Source: Nitrospira sp.
Lineage (GTDB): Bacteria; Nitrospirota; Nitrospiria; Nitrospirales; Nitrospiraceae
Assembly (NCBI GenBank): GCA_024331095.1
Contig: JANDJE010000018.1
Location: 1-43,987, forward strand
Direction of reading: 5' to 3'
DNA length: 43,987 nt
Both the position numbers and the translations under genes were made by a program. Below, piece by piece: positions 33,103-41,173 of this stretch. The notes under the pieces were generated by a model. That model saw nothing but the letters and a program-made list of their open reading frames with translations, searched no databases and was not told where the DNA came from. The stretch's first letter is position 1, and every line of letters begins with the position of its first letter.

Positions 33103-34686
33103 ATGAAAATCTTGGTGAGTGACAGCCTGTCGAAGCAGGGCGTCGAGTTGCTGGAAAAGGCCGGATTCGCCGTCACGGTGAGATCCAAGATGCCGAAAGA
33201 GGAACTTTATGCGGAGATCAAAGACGCCGACGGCTTGATCGTGAGGTCCGGCACCAAAGTGACGGCGGATTTGATTGCCGCCGCCGAAAAGCTGAAAGTG
33301 GTGGGACGGGCCGGATCCGGATTGGACAACGTGGACATACCGGCCGCCACCCGCCGAGGCGTCGTCGTGATGAACACGCCGGGCGGCAATACAGTGACGA
33401 CGGCCGAGCATACGATGGCGTTGATTTTCGCGGCCTGCAGAAAGATCCCTCAAGCAACGGCTTCTGTCAAACAGGGCAAGTGGGAAAAAGACAAGTTCAT
33501 GGGCATTGAGCTTTATAACAAGACCCTCGGCATTGTGGGAATCGGTCAGATCGGCGGCTACCTGGCCAAGCTCGCCCAGGGAGCGTCCATGAACGTCATC
33601 GCCTATGATCCCTATCTCGCGCCGGATCGAGCCGAAAAAATGGGGGTGGGGTTGGTCGAATTGGCCGAGTTGTTTCGCCGTGCCGATATCGTGTCGGTTC
33701 ATACCCCATTGACGGCGGAGACCAGGTCGCTGATCAACGCCAACGTCATCGAGACCATGAAACCCGGCGTGGTACTGATCAACTGCGCGCGCGGCGGCAT
33801 CATCAACGAGGCGGATCTCTATGAGGCGTTGAAAACCAAACGAGTGGCGGCCGCCGCCTTCGACGTGTTCGAGGAAGAGCCGGTCAAACCCGACAATCCC
33901 TTGCTGACCTTGGACAACTTCATTTGCACGCCGCACATCGGCGCCCAGACCACCGAGGCGCAGGAAAACGTTGCGGTGGCCATCGCGGAACAGATCGTCG
34001 ATTATTTCACAAAAGGCGTCGCAAAGGGCGCGGTCAACATTCCCTCGGTCGCGCCGGAACTGCTGCCCCGTCTCCAACCGTTTTTGACTTTGGCGGAACG
34101 ACTGGGCTCGCTGCAAACCCAACTCTCGCACGGCGCGATCGAGCGGGTCACCGTGGAATACAGCGGGGAAGTGGCCTCGTTATCGGTCGCACCTTTGACC
34201 ATCGCCGTACTCAAAGGGTTGCTGGGGCCGATTTTGGAGCATCCCGTCAACTACGTGAATGCGCCGTTGGTGGCGAAAGAGCGGGGGATCGAGGTGAAGG
34301 AAGTCAGAATCTCCGACGCCGGAGACTTCACCAGTTTGATTCGAGTCCGGGTCGAGTCCGGCAGGGTCTCACATCAGGTGGCCGGCACCCTCTACCATAA
34401 AAAGGAAGCCAGGGTGGTGGAGATCGATCAGTTCAAGGTGGAAATGGTGCCGGAAGGTCACATGCTGTTCATCCACAACATGGACCGGCCAGGCGTGATC
34501 GGCATGGTAGGGAAAGTGTTGGGCGACAACGGAATCAACATCGTGCGGATGCAATGCGCCCTTGAGAAACGGGGAGGGGATGCGTTGCTGATCATCGCGG
34601 CCGATACCGAGTTTCCGGCCGCCGTGCTGGACGAGATCAAATCGAGTTCCAATATCCTTTCGGTCAACGTCGCGAATCTTGGCTGA
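33103..34686 (+). CDS. serA: D-3-phosphoglycerate dehydrogenase
   Basis: A 527-residue long-form SerA, oxidising 3-phosphoglycerate with NAD+ in the first step of serine synthesis. Domains: substrate-binding halves with G-R-A-G-S-G-L-D-N-V-D near 70, Rossmann domain with G-I-G-Q-I-G (146-151), catalytic Arg230 (N-C-A-R-G-G), Glu in E-E-E-P (257-259) and His278 (C-T-P-H-I-G-A-Q-T). An allosteric-substrate-binding domain (about 310-450) and a C-terminal ACT domain (D-R-P-G-V-I-G-M-V-G) for serine feedback follow. Starting at 33103 gives M-K-I-L-V-S-D. It lies between the aminotransferase and hisZ, probably one transcript. Confidence 0.96.
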   Translation: MKILVSDSLSKQGVELLEKAGFAVTVRSKMPKEELYAEIKDADGLIVRSGTKVTADLIAAAEKLKVVGRAGSGLDNVDIPAATRRGVVVMNTPGGNTVTTAEHTMALIFAACRKIPQATASVKQGKWEKDKFMGIELYNKTLGIVGIGQIGGYLAKLAQGASMNVIAYDPYLAPDRAEKMGVGLVELAELFRRADIVSVHTPLTAETRSLINANVIETMKPGVVLINCARGGIINEADLYEALKTKRVAAAAFDVFEEEPVKPDNPLLTLDNFICTPHIGAQTTEAQENVAVAIAEQIVDYFTKGVAKGAVNIPSVAPELLPRLQPFLTLAERLGSLQTQLSHGAIERVTVEYSGEVASLSVAPLTIAVLKGLLGPILEHPVNYVNAPLVAKERGIEVKEVRISDAGDFTSLIRVRVESGRVSHQVAGTLYHKKEARVVEIDQFKVEMVPEGHMLFIHNMDRPGVIGMVGKVLGDNGINIVRMQCALEKRGGDALLIIAADTEFPAAVLDEIKSSSNILSVNVANLG

Positions 34687-34713
34687 CGGTTTGGCCGATT
34701 CTGTCAGGGTATC

Positions 34714-35787
34714 ATGGGCTTTGCTCCTCCTTCGTCCGGCCTTCCTCCGGAGGAGATCCAACCGTTGAGAGAGCGATCGCTGGTTCCCGCCGGGATGTCG
34801 ACGATTCTTCCGGAAGCGGCGCGCCGTTTTCGGAAAATCGAGACGCAACTGATCGAGACGCTGGCCGGTCGCGGCTTCGAAGAAATCATCCTGCCGACTT
34901 TCGAATACCTTGACGTATTGACGCCCGGTCTTGAGCCGGAGCTTATCGAGAAATGCTATAAAATTCCCGACCGGACGACGGGTCGCATCCTGCTCCTTCG
35001 TCCCGACGCCACGGCGCAAATCGCCCGGACCGTCGCGATGGGGATGATGGGCGACCGGACGCCGCTCAAGCTCTCGTACCGAACGACGGTGTTTCGCTAT
35101 GAACCGGAACACGCCGGTCGAGACCGGGAAATTTTTCAAGTGGGGGCCGAACTCATCGGAACCGACGATTCCGCGTCGGACCAAAAAATCGTGTCGTGCC
35201 TGATCGATTGTTTGCGGAACATAGGATTACGGTCGTTCAAGGTTTCCCTGGGGCACGTCGGATTTTTCAAAAGGTTGCTCGTTCAAGCGGGGCTCTCGGA
35301 CGTGGGAAAGAAACAGGCGGAGCAGGCGGCGGCGCGCAAGGACGTTCCCAAACTCGAAGACATTTTCTCCGTTGAGCGCGTCCCGCCGAGAGCCGGACGG
35401 CGTCTACTGGAAGCCTTGGAACTCTCCGGGACAGCCGAGGTTATCACCGAAGGTCGAGCGTTGGCCGGAAAAGACGAGGCTCTTCACCGATCGCTCGATC
35501 GGTTGTCTCAGGTCTATCACGCGCTGTGTCGCGCAGGGCACCGGACGGCGCTGTTTCTTGACTTGGGAGAATTTCGCGGGTTTGATTATTACGACGGGAT
35601 CGTCTTCGACGTGTTTGCGGAGGGGGTCGGAGTGGAGCTCGGCGGCGGCGGACGCTATAACCACTTAATCGGCCGGTTCGGAAAAAACCTGCCTTCCACC
35701 GGCTTCGCCTTGACCGTCGATCGATTGTTTCAAGGACTCGGCACGACGGCCGTGCGATCCGTCTCATCCTCGAAAAAATCTCCATGA
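34714..35787 (+). CDS. hisZ: ATP phosphoribosyltransferase regulatory subunit HisZ
   Basis: A 357-residue class II aminoacyl-tRNA-synthetase-like protein without the anticodon-binding domain, so HisZ, not HisS. It shows the HisZ/HisS core: L-P-T-F-E-Y-L-D, L-R-P-D-A-T-A-Q-I-A-R, Y-R-T-T-V-F-R-Y-E-P, R-E-I-F-Q-V-G-A-E and G-G-G-G-R-Y-N-H-L. HisZ activates the short form of HisG, which catalyses the first step of histidine synthesis; hisG is not in the window. The ATG at 34714 has no ribosome binding site, while TTG 34765 has GGAGGAG 9 bases upstream and would begin M-R-E-R-S-L-V-P-A-G-M, the usual HisZ start. Its stop overlaps dnaB by 4 bases. Confidence 0.92.
   Translation: MGFAPPSSGLPPEEIQPLRERSLVPAGMSTILPEAARRFRKIETQLIETLAGRGFEEIILPTFEYLDVLTPGLEPELIEKCYKIPDRTTGRILLLRPDATAQIARTVAMGMMGDRTPLKLSYRTTVFRYEPEHAGRDREIFQVGAELIGTDDSASDQKIVSCLIDCLRNIGLRSFKVSLGHVGFFKRLLVQAGLSDVGKKQAEQAAARKDVPKLEDIFSVERVPPRAGRRLLEALELSGTAEVITEGRALAGKDEALHRSLDRLSQVYHALCRAGHRTALFLDLGEFRGFDYYDGIVFDVFAEGVGVELGGGGRYNHLIGRFGKNLPSTGFALTVDRLFQGLGTTAVRSVSSSKKSP
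34749..34755 (+). promoter_or_regulatory. Strong ribosome binding site pointing to a TTG start for hisZ
   Basis: GGAGGAG lies 9 bases before TTG 34765, inside the annotated hisZ frame. Together with TATCAT at 34710-34715, a possible -10 box whose transcript would begin near 34722, it suggests the true start is 34765 and not 34714. Confidence 0.45.
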
Positions 35788-37133
35788 AACCCGCCGCCGT
35801 TGATTTGTCGCAACCGAAGCTGCCTCCGCAAAATATCGAGGCGGAACAATCGGTCTTGGGCGCGATTTTGTTGGACAACGCCGCCATGCCCAAGGCGATG
35901 GAGCTGATCACCGAAGAAGATTTCTACCGCACGGCCCATCGCAAGGTGTACCGGGCCATGCTCGATCTGGCCGACACCGGTGAGGTGATCGATCCAATCA
36001 CCCTGACGGAACGTCTGGCGAGGATGGGAGAGTTGGAAACCGTCGGCGGCGCCGCATATCTGGCCGAACTGGTTCAGATCGTTCCCAGCTCCGCCAACAT
36101 CCGCTATCACTGCAAAATCGTCCGTGACAAGGCCGTCGCACGGCAACTGCTCGCGACTTCCACGGAAGTCTTGACCAGAGGCTACGAGGGAACCGCGTCG
36201 ATCGATGAGCTCCTCGATTTTGCGGAGCGATCCGTCTTCAGTATCGCCCAGGGCAAGTTGGAACGGCCGTTCACGCCGATCAACCAAATCATTAAAGAAA
36301 GTCTCGATTTGGTTGATAAGCTGTCGAAAAAAAAGGAACACGTCACCGGCGTACCCACGGGATACTACGATCTTGATGACTTGACCGCCGGACTTCAACC
36401 GTCCGACTTGGTCGTCGTGGCGGGCCGGCCGAGTATGGGCAAGACCAGCTTGGCGCTCGGCTTCGCCACCCATGCGGCTATCCACGCGAATGCGGTCGTC
36501 GGCATCTTCAGTCTGGAAATGTCGAAGCCGCAGATCGTGCTCCGGATGTTGAGTTCCGAGGCTCGTGTGGACTCTCATGCCTTGCGGACCGGAAAACTGC
36601 AGAAGGAAGATTGGTGGCGGTTGGCGGAGGCGGCCGGTCGGTTGGAGCAGGCGCCGATCTACATCGACGACGCCGGCAACCTGACCGTGCAACAAATGCG
36701 GGGAAAAGCCCGCCGGCTCAAGGCTGAAAAGGGGCTTGACCTGCTCATCGTAGATTATCTTCAGTTGATGCAGGGACGCGGCGACGCGGAGTCGCGCCAA
36801 CAAGAAATTTCCGACATCTCCCGCTCGTTGAAAGCCTTGGCGAAAGAGCTGAACGTTCCCGTCGTGGCCCTGTCCCAGTTGAGCCGCGCCGTCGAATCCA
36901 GAAAACCGCCGATTCCCATGTTGGCGGACCTGCGGGAGAGCGGCGCCATCGAGCAGGACGCCGACGTCGTGATGTTCATCTACCGGGAAGACGTCTACGA
37001 TTCCAATTCTGAACGCAAAGGCATCGCCGACATCATCGTGAGCAAACACCGAAACGGACCGACCGGGAAAAAAGAGCTTTTTTTCCACGATCGGTACGCC
37101 AAGTTCGAAAGCCTCGACCTTCGCGAGGCCTGA
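35784..37133 (+). CDS. dnaB: Replicative DNA helicase DnaB
   Basis: A 449-residue hexameric 5'-3' helicase for the replication fork. The N-terminal DnaB domain starts with P-P-Q-N-I-E-A-E-Q-S-V-L-G-A-I-L-L-D. The RecA-like ATPase has Walker A G-R-P-S-M-G-K-T (214-221), F-S-L-E-M-S, the Walker B strand L-L-I-V-D-Y-L-Q-L-M and, further on, A-L-S-Q-L-S-R. The C-terminal D-L-R-E-S-G-A-I-E-Q-D-A-D and K-H-R-N-G-P-T-G are standard. The length is usual and there is no intein. Its ATG overlaps the hisZ stop (ATGA), so the two are translationally coupled. Confidence 0.97.
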   Translation: MKPAAVDLSQPKLPPQNIEAEQSVLGAILLDNAAMPKAMELITEEDFYRTAHRKVYRAMLDLADTGEVIDPITLTERLARMGELETVGGAAYLAELVQIVPSSANIRYHCKIVRDKAVARQLLATSTEVLTRGYEGTASIDELLDFAERSVFSIAQGKLERPFTPINQIIKESLDLVDKLSKKKEHVTGVPTGYYDLDDLTAGLQPSDLVVVAGRPSMGKTSLALGFATHAAIHANAVVGIFSLEMSKPQIVLRMLSSEARVDSHALRTGKLQKEDWWRLAEAAGRLEQAPIYIDDAGNLTVQQMRGKARRLKAEKGLDLLIVDYLQLMQGRGDAESRQQEISDISRSLKALAKELNVPVVALSQLSRAVESRKPPIPMLADLRESGAIEQDADVVMFIYREDVYDSNSERKGIADIIVSKHRNGPTGKKELFFHDRYAKFESLDLREA

Positions 37134-37139
37134 GGTCGT

Positions 37140-37168
37140 TTGCGCGCCGCCCAGCCGCTCGGTATACT
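37140..37168 (+). promoter_or_regulatory. Promoter with a near-leaderless start
   Basis: TTGCGC (37140-37145), a 17-base spacer and TATACT (37163-37168); the start near 37175 leaves 2 bases before ATG 37177. Confidence 0.6.
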
Positions 37169-37176
37169 GTTCATAC

Positions 37177-39066
37177 ATGCGTGATCATCACACCGGCTTC
37201 ATGGCGACCGTTCAAAAGATGACGAGACGGATAGGTTCCTCCCCGCGGATCGCCTGCCTGAAACGGCGGGCCGTCCGATCTGTCGTCGGCTCTCTGGCGA
37301 TCGCGTGCACCGTCATGGCTTGCGTCGCGTCGCCACGGGCGCAGGAATCCCAACTCCTGTCGGAAGAATCGATCCCGCGACAAGCCTCCGCGCCCCCGCC
37401 CGATTCCGCCGCCACCTACCATTTCATGCTGGGCTATCAAGCCGAGCTGGCACAGGACATTGAAACGGCCCTGCGGGAATATCGAGCGACAATCGAAGCG
37501 GACCCGACCTCGCGCGACGCGAAGGCCCGGTTGGCCGCTCTTTATTTCGGCTTGGGTGACCTCTCCAACGCGGCCCGTTACGCGGAGCAGGCGGGAGAAG
37601 GAACCGGGCAGACCGCTCAGATGTTGACACAGATGGCGGGCATTTTGGCCGGCGCCGGGAAGCCGGAGCGGGCGGTCGAGCTTTTGGACAAGGCGATCGG
37701 GCATGCTCCGGAACGCGCGGAATCATACTTTTCAAAAGGTCTCATTCTTTTGAACCTGAAAAAAACGGCCGAGGCGGAGCAGGCGATCAAACAAGGCTTG
37801 CGATACGCGCCTGATTCTCACGTCGGCCACTATTATCTGGGCCGCATCTCGGTTGAAATGGGCGATATCGAGCAGGCCGTCTCCGGGTTTCACCAGTCGC
37901 TGACGGCGAATCCGTCGTTCGAACCGCCCTATCTGGCTCTTGCGTCGATTTATGAAACTCGGAAGGAACGGGACAAGGCGATCGGCTTGCTTCAACAGTA
38001 TCTGCGCCAGGTCAATCCGCACAACAAAGAAGTCAGACGGCATCTCGTTCAGTTGCATCTTATCGCGAAAGATTACGCGGCGGGGGCGTCGGAACTTGAA
38101 AAGATGCTGGAGGATGATCCCGGCGATCTCGACGCGCAACTCAGAATGGCGCTCATCCATGGCGAACAAAAAGACTTTGCCAAGGCGATCGATCGTCTCA
38201 CCGCCATTTTACGGTCCAGACCGGACGAACTGCGGGTGCGGGATTATCTGGGCTATCTGTACGAAGAAACCAAAGACTTTCCCAAGGCCATCGAGACCTA
38301 TCGGCACAACATTCATCTCGACCCGCGATTTTTGGAGAGTCGTCTCCACCTGGGCGTGTTGCAGTATCGCCTCAAAAATTTCCCCGAAGCCATCACACAC
38401 TTAAGCGAGGCGGTCCGTCTGAACCCCAAACAGCCGGAGCCGCACATCGTGCTCGGCCTCTCCTACTTGCAGTCCGACAAGTTCGAGCAAGCGCTCGGAG
38501 CGTTTGAAGAAGGAATCAAATATCATCCGAAAAATGCCGACCTGCATTTCAACCTCGGCACCGCCTATGACAAGCTCAATCGGTTCGACGACGTCGTGCG
38601 CGCAATGGAGGCCGCACTGTCTTTTGATCCCCACCATGCCGATGCGTTGAACTATCTTGGGTACAGCTATGCCGAGCGCGGCATCAAGCTCGATCAAGCC
38701 CTTTCACTGACCAAACGGGCCGTCGCTTTGAAACCGGACAACGGCTACTACGTGGACAGTTTGGGATGGGCTCTCTACAAGGCGGGGATGGTTGAGGAGG
38801 CGTTGAAAGAAATCCAACGGGCCATCACGCTCGTGAAAGACGACCCGGTGATCTACGAACACCTGGGTGAAATCTATGTGCGGCAACGCAAAATAGCTGA
38901 GGCGCGAGAAGCCTGGCTCCATTCTCTCGAGATTGATCCGTCCAACGAAAAGCTCCTTCAGCGGTTCCGCGAGCAAGGCTTCGGCGACCCGGCGCAGGAA
39001 TTGCGCATCCAGCAGGCCAAGCAACGGGTCGCGGAGAAAAAACAGCCGGCTCCGGCTGCACCATAG
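37177..39066 (+). CDS. Large exported tetratricopeptide-repeat protein
   Basis: A 629-residue protein. A positively charged start and a hydrophobic stretch (V-V-G-S-L-A-I-A-C-T-V-M-A-C) form a signal; the Cys after V-M-A could be a weak lipobox, otherwise cleavage near R-A-Q. From about residue 70 to 600 it is a continuous array of about 15 TPRs with repeated A-R-L-A-A-L-Y, A-x-x-Y-L-A-L-A-S-I-Y, N-Y-L-G-Y-S-Y-A-E-R-G and N-L-G-T-A-Y-D-K-L features, then a Lys/Gln/Ala/Pro tail. Such proteins are periplasmic or outer-membrane scaffolds, often for secretion or assembly. A later ATG at 37201 is possible. The promoter of its own separates it from dnaB (43-base gap). Confidence 0.9.
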   Translation: MRDHHTGFMATVQKMTRRIGSSPRIACLKRRAVRSVVGSLAIACTVMACVASPRAQESQLLSEESIPRQASAPPPDSAATYHFMLGYQAELAQDIETALREYRATIEADPTSRDAKARLAALYFGLGDLSNAARYAEQAGEGTGQTAQMLTQMAGILAGAGKPERAVELLDKAIGHAPERAESYFSKGLILLNLKKTAEAEQAIKQGLRYAPDSHVGHYYLGRISVEMGDIEQAVSGFHQSLTANPSFEPPYLALASIYETRKERDKAIGLLQQYLRQVNPHNKEVRRHLVQLHLIAKDYAAGASELEKMLEDDPGDLDAQLRMALIHGEQKDFAKAIDRLTAILRSRPDELRVRDYLGYLYEETKDFPKAIETYRHNIHLDPRFLESRLHLGVLQYRLKNFPEAITHLSEAVRLNPKQPEPHIVLGLSYLQSDKFEQALGAFEEGIKYHPKNADLHFNLGTAYDKLNRFDDVVRAMEAALSFDPHHADALNYLGYSYAERGIKLDQALSLTKRAVALKPDNGYYVDSLGWALYKAGMVEEALKEIQRAITLVKDDPVIYEHLGEIYVRQRKIAEAREAWLHSLEIDPSNEKLLQRFREQGFGDPAQELRIQQAKQRVAEKKQPAPAAP

Positions 39067-39238
39067 TCTCACCAGGCTCACCTCCGAGCTAAAGCCAGCC
39101 TCCGAAAATCACTCATAGGATAACTACGTGAGAGAGCAGCCGTCTGATCATGTACGGACAAGGCTCGTCGCGAGCGGCGCTTAAGAGATCCCTCACATTC
39201 TAGGATTCCATCCGGACATCCGCCACAATGGCGACATT

Positions 39239-39748
39239 GTGAAATTGAAGAGTTTTGAGGCGATCGTCCGCGCTCTCAACAATGCCGATGTCCGATATCT
39301 CATCGCCGGCGGGCTCGCGGTGAATGCCCATGGATATCTGCGTTTTACGAACGATGCCGACGTTGTCATCCAGTTGATACCAGATAACGTCCTGCGGGCC
39401 TTTGCCGCACTTGGGTCGCTTGGTTATACACCGGTGGCGCCGGTCACCGCCGAACAATTTGCCGATCAAGCCATCCGCGAGGGCTGGATTCGCGATAAAC
39501 ACATGCAAGTGTTGCAACCCTGGAGCGATCGCCATTGCGAAACCCCTATTGACATCTTCGTCTATGAGCCGTTTCCGTTCGAGGACGAATACGCCAAGGC
39601 GTTGATCAAACCCTTGTACGGGACCATCGACGTTCGGTTTGTCAGCATCCCTACATTGATTGCCATGAAGGAAGCGGCAGGCAGGGAACAGGATCGGATC
39701 GATATCGAACACTTGCGCATGAGGCTCGAAGAAGATGCCGGACGATAA
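39239..39748 (+). CDS. Nucleotidyltransferase-fold protein (AbiEii/MNT-like), possible toxin
   Basis: A 169-residue protein. Residues 20-45 hold the minimal nucleotidyltransferase motif: A-G-G-L-A-V-N-A-H-G with Gly24-Gly25, then N-D-A-D-V-V with Asp39 and Asp41; the third acidic residue is Asp105 in P-I-D-I-F. The C-terminal I-P-T-L-I-A-M-K-E-A-A-G-R-x-x-D-x-x-D-I-E-H-L is the standard ending of this family. Members include AbiEii-type toxins and MNT antitoxins that transfer nucleotides to RNA or proteins. The start is GTG 39239; no clear Shine-Dalgarno site. The next gene begins 14 bases before its stop, as in two-gene toxin-antitoxin units, but such a role is unproven. Confidence 0.85.
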   Translation: MKLKSFEAIVRALNNADVRYLIAGGLAVNAHGYLRFTNDADVVIQLIPDNVLRAFAALGSLGYTPVAPVTAEQFADQAIREGWIRDKHMQVLQPWSDRHCETPIDIFVYEPFPFEDEYAKALIKPLYGTIDVRFVSIPTLIAMKEAAGREQDRIDIEHLRMRLEEDAGR

Positions 39749-39971
39749 ACCGCACAGTTTAGAATTCAACTGGCGTGTAACCAGCTTCGAAGGCGCGCGA
39801 CGCGAACAGCTTCGCCGCTGGGCGCGCTTGCCGCTGGAGCGCCTCCTCCTCGCCATCGAGGAAATGCAGGACCTGGCCCAGGCGCTGGGGTCGGCACCGG
39901 TTGCAGGCCGAAAAAATGGTCTTCCGCGGCAAGAGAGCGAAGACCCTAAGCGCCTCTCTTCGAATCCCTAA
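39735..39971 (+). CDS. Small partner protein of the nucleotidyltransferase
   Basis: A 78-residue protein overlapping the upstream gene by 14 bases. It begins with a strand-like segment (L-E-F-N-W-R-V-T-S-F-E-G) and continues with a basic helix (R-R-E-Q-L-R-R-W-A-R-L) and L-E-R-L-L-L-A-I-E-E-M-Q-D-L-A. I associate this W-R-x-T-x-F-E-G-x-R-R-x-Q-L-R-R pattern with small proteins next to nucleotidyltransferases, but know no function. The C-terminal 20 residues look unstructured. GAGG lies 10 bases before the ATG. It could be an antitoxin or an adaptor; it lacks HEPN motifs, so this is not a typical HEPN-MNT pair. Confidence 0.7.
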   Translation: MPDDKPHSLEFNWRVTSFEGARREQLRRWARLPLERLLLAIEEMQDLAQALGSAPVAGRKNGLPRQESEDPKRLSSNP

Positions 39972-40486
39972 ACAACCCCTCCGCAAACAGTGACCACGCC
40001 GAATTTGAGCGGCCGGTTTGTGCTCCTGGTCTCTGAGCCACCCTCGGCATCGAGTAGCCGACTCCGCGACTCCAGTCGAGCCATCCTTTTTCTCCACGCC
40101 GTATCCGAGAGGCCAACGCGCTCGTATCGGAGAAGATACGAGGATGGACGATTTCGGTGCCTTGTCGTTCCGAGAAGCATGACGGTTCCTGTCCATTAGG
40201 GGCCATCGTTGCCAGGCTCGAACTCCGCTTGTGAACGGGGAAAGTGAGCCGGTGCCAATTTTTGGCGCTGGGTCACGGAATCTGAAACCGATGCGCAAAG
40301 GGCTCTGGCAAGTTCCGTTGGACGATCCCTCACAAAGCCACGAGTTTTCAAGCGGTTCGAACATGAGCCTCCTGAAAAGGTCACACGGCATTGAACCTGC
40401 TAGATAGCCTGGCAGGCGGCACCATCGCGCCGCGGATGTTCAACCGGGCCGGAAGCGGCCATGTCCTTAAACCAGGAGGCGGTATG
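39972..40486 (+). other. Gene-poor stretch upstream of the pilin gene
   Basis: This 515-base gap has frames on both strands but none with convincing protein features. A small palindrome lies at 40252-40268 (GTGCCAA, TTT, TTGGCGC). The pilin promoter must lie here, but I find neither a good sigma70 pair nor a sigma54 -24/-12 element. A minus-strand frame with a PIN-like F-S-D-T-S-A-L near 40120 could be a remnant or chance. Confidence 0.4.
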
Positions 40487-41116
40487 ATGAGCAGGGTGCT
40501 TAAAAAACAAGAGGGGTTCACCCTCATCGAGTTGATGATCGTCGTGGCGATCATCGGGATCTTGGCGGCCATCGCCATTCCGAACTTTTTGCAGTACCAG
40601 TTGAAGTCACGGCAATCAGAGGCCAAGACGAACCTGCAGGCGATTAAGACGTCGGAAGTGTCGTGGCAGGGGGAACGCGGATGCTACTTGCCGGTTGCTG
40701 CTGCTCCAACCACTCTAACAGTAGCTTCCGGTCAAAAAACGACGCCCGTAGCGTGGAACACACCCGGTAGTGCATGGTTAGCTATAACCACCACGCCACC
40801 AACGGGCTGGTGTGTAGGCGCTGTAACGCAAGGGACGTTTGCAGATCTCGGTTTCCAAGCAAACGGAAGTGTCTACTACATGTATGGGGTCGACACCACT
40901 GCGCCGGCTACTCCTTATACTCAAGTGACATCTTGTACCGCAGTGCTAGCTTCACCTCCGGCTGGGGCATCAACTGCTCTAACCGATAGCAATTTTATCG
41001 TTGGTGCGAGAAGCAATTTGGATGCATCCACTACTGATGGAGCAGCCGCAGGCGTTTCGCACTGGGGAGCAACGGCGGACCATGGGGCAACCGATTGCAC
41101 ACCGGGAGTTTTCTAA
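40487..41116 (+). CDS. pilA: Type IV major pilin (PilA-like)
   Basis: A 209-residue prepilin. A 10-residue leader K-K-Q-E-G is cut before F-T-L-I-E-L-M-I-V-V-A-I-I-G, with the conserved Glu5 and mature N-terminal Phe. The following F-L-Q-Y-Q-L-K-S-R-Q-S-E-A-K-T-N-L resembles type IVa pilins of Myxococcus and relatives. The mature chain of about 199 residues has four Cys, allowing two disulfides, and a Thr/Ala/Gly-rich globular part. AGGAGG at 40474-40479 is 7 bases before ATG 40487 and 4 before ATG 40484; 40487 fits better. The second half has visibly more A/T and Ala/Thr codons than its neighbours, common in surface-exposed pilin regions. Confidence 0.92.
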   Translation: MSRVLKKQEGFTLIELMIVVAIIGILAAIAIPNFLQYQLKSRQSEAKTNLQAIKTSEVSWQGERGCYLPVAAAPTTLTVASGQKTTPVAWNTPGSAWLAITTTPPTGWCVGAVTQGTFADLGFQANGSVYYMYGVDTTAPATPYTQVTSCTAVLASPPAGASTALTDSNFIVGARSNLDASTTDGAAAGVSHWGATADHGATDCTPGVF

Positions 41117-41147
41117 GATTGAATAGAGCAGCACTTGTGTAAAAGGT

Positions 41148-41173
41148 CCCGCCGGCTGGTGACAGCCGGCGGG
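41148..41173 (+). terminator. Strong hairpin between the pilin and downstream genes
   Basis: A perfect 11-bp stem, CCCGCCGGCTG (41148-41158) and CAGCCGGCGGG (41163-41173), around a GTGA tetraloop, 31 bases after the pilin stop. The following ATTCGTCGTTTC is a poor T-tract, so it may be a partial terminator or an RNA stabiliser lowering expression of the genes behind it. Confidence 0.55.

Noticed and set aside
32431..34131. A 566-codon minus-strand open frame
   Set aside because: Shadow of the aminotransferase and serA genes.
35730..37178. A 482-codon minus-strand open frame
   Set aside because: Shadow of dnaB.
39946..40206. PIN-domain-like start F-S-D-T-S-A-L on the minus strand
   Set aside because: Only the first strand resembles a PIN domain; the rest lacks the acidic residues and the frame ends early.
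39759..40391. A 210-codon minus-strand open frame
   Set aside because: No domain, low-complexity basic translation, and it overlaps the small partner gene antisense; at most the gap holds a remnant.
40300..40480. Possible sigma54 promoter for pilA
   Set aside because: TGGCA-like sequences (near 40306 and 40409) lack the GC at the right distance for a -24/-12 element.
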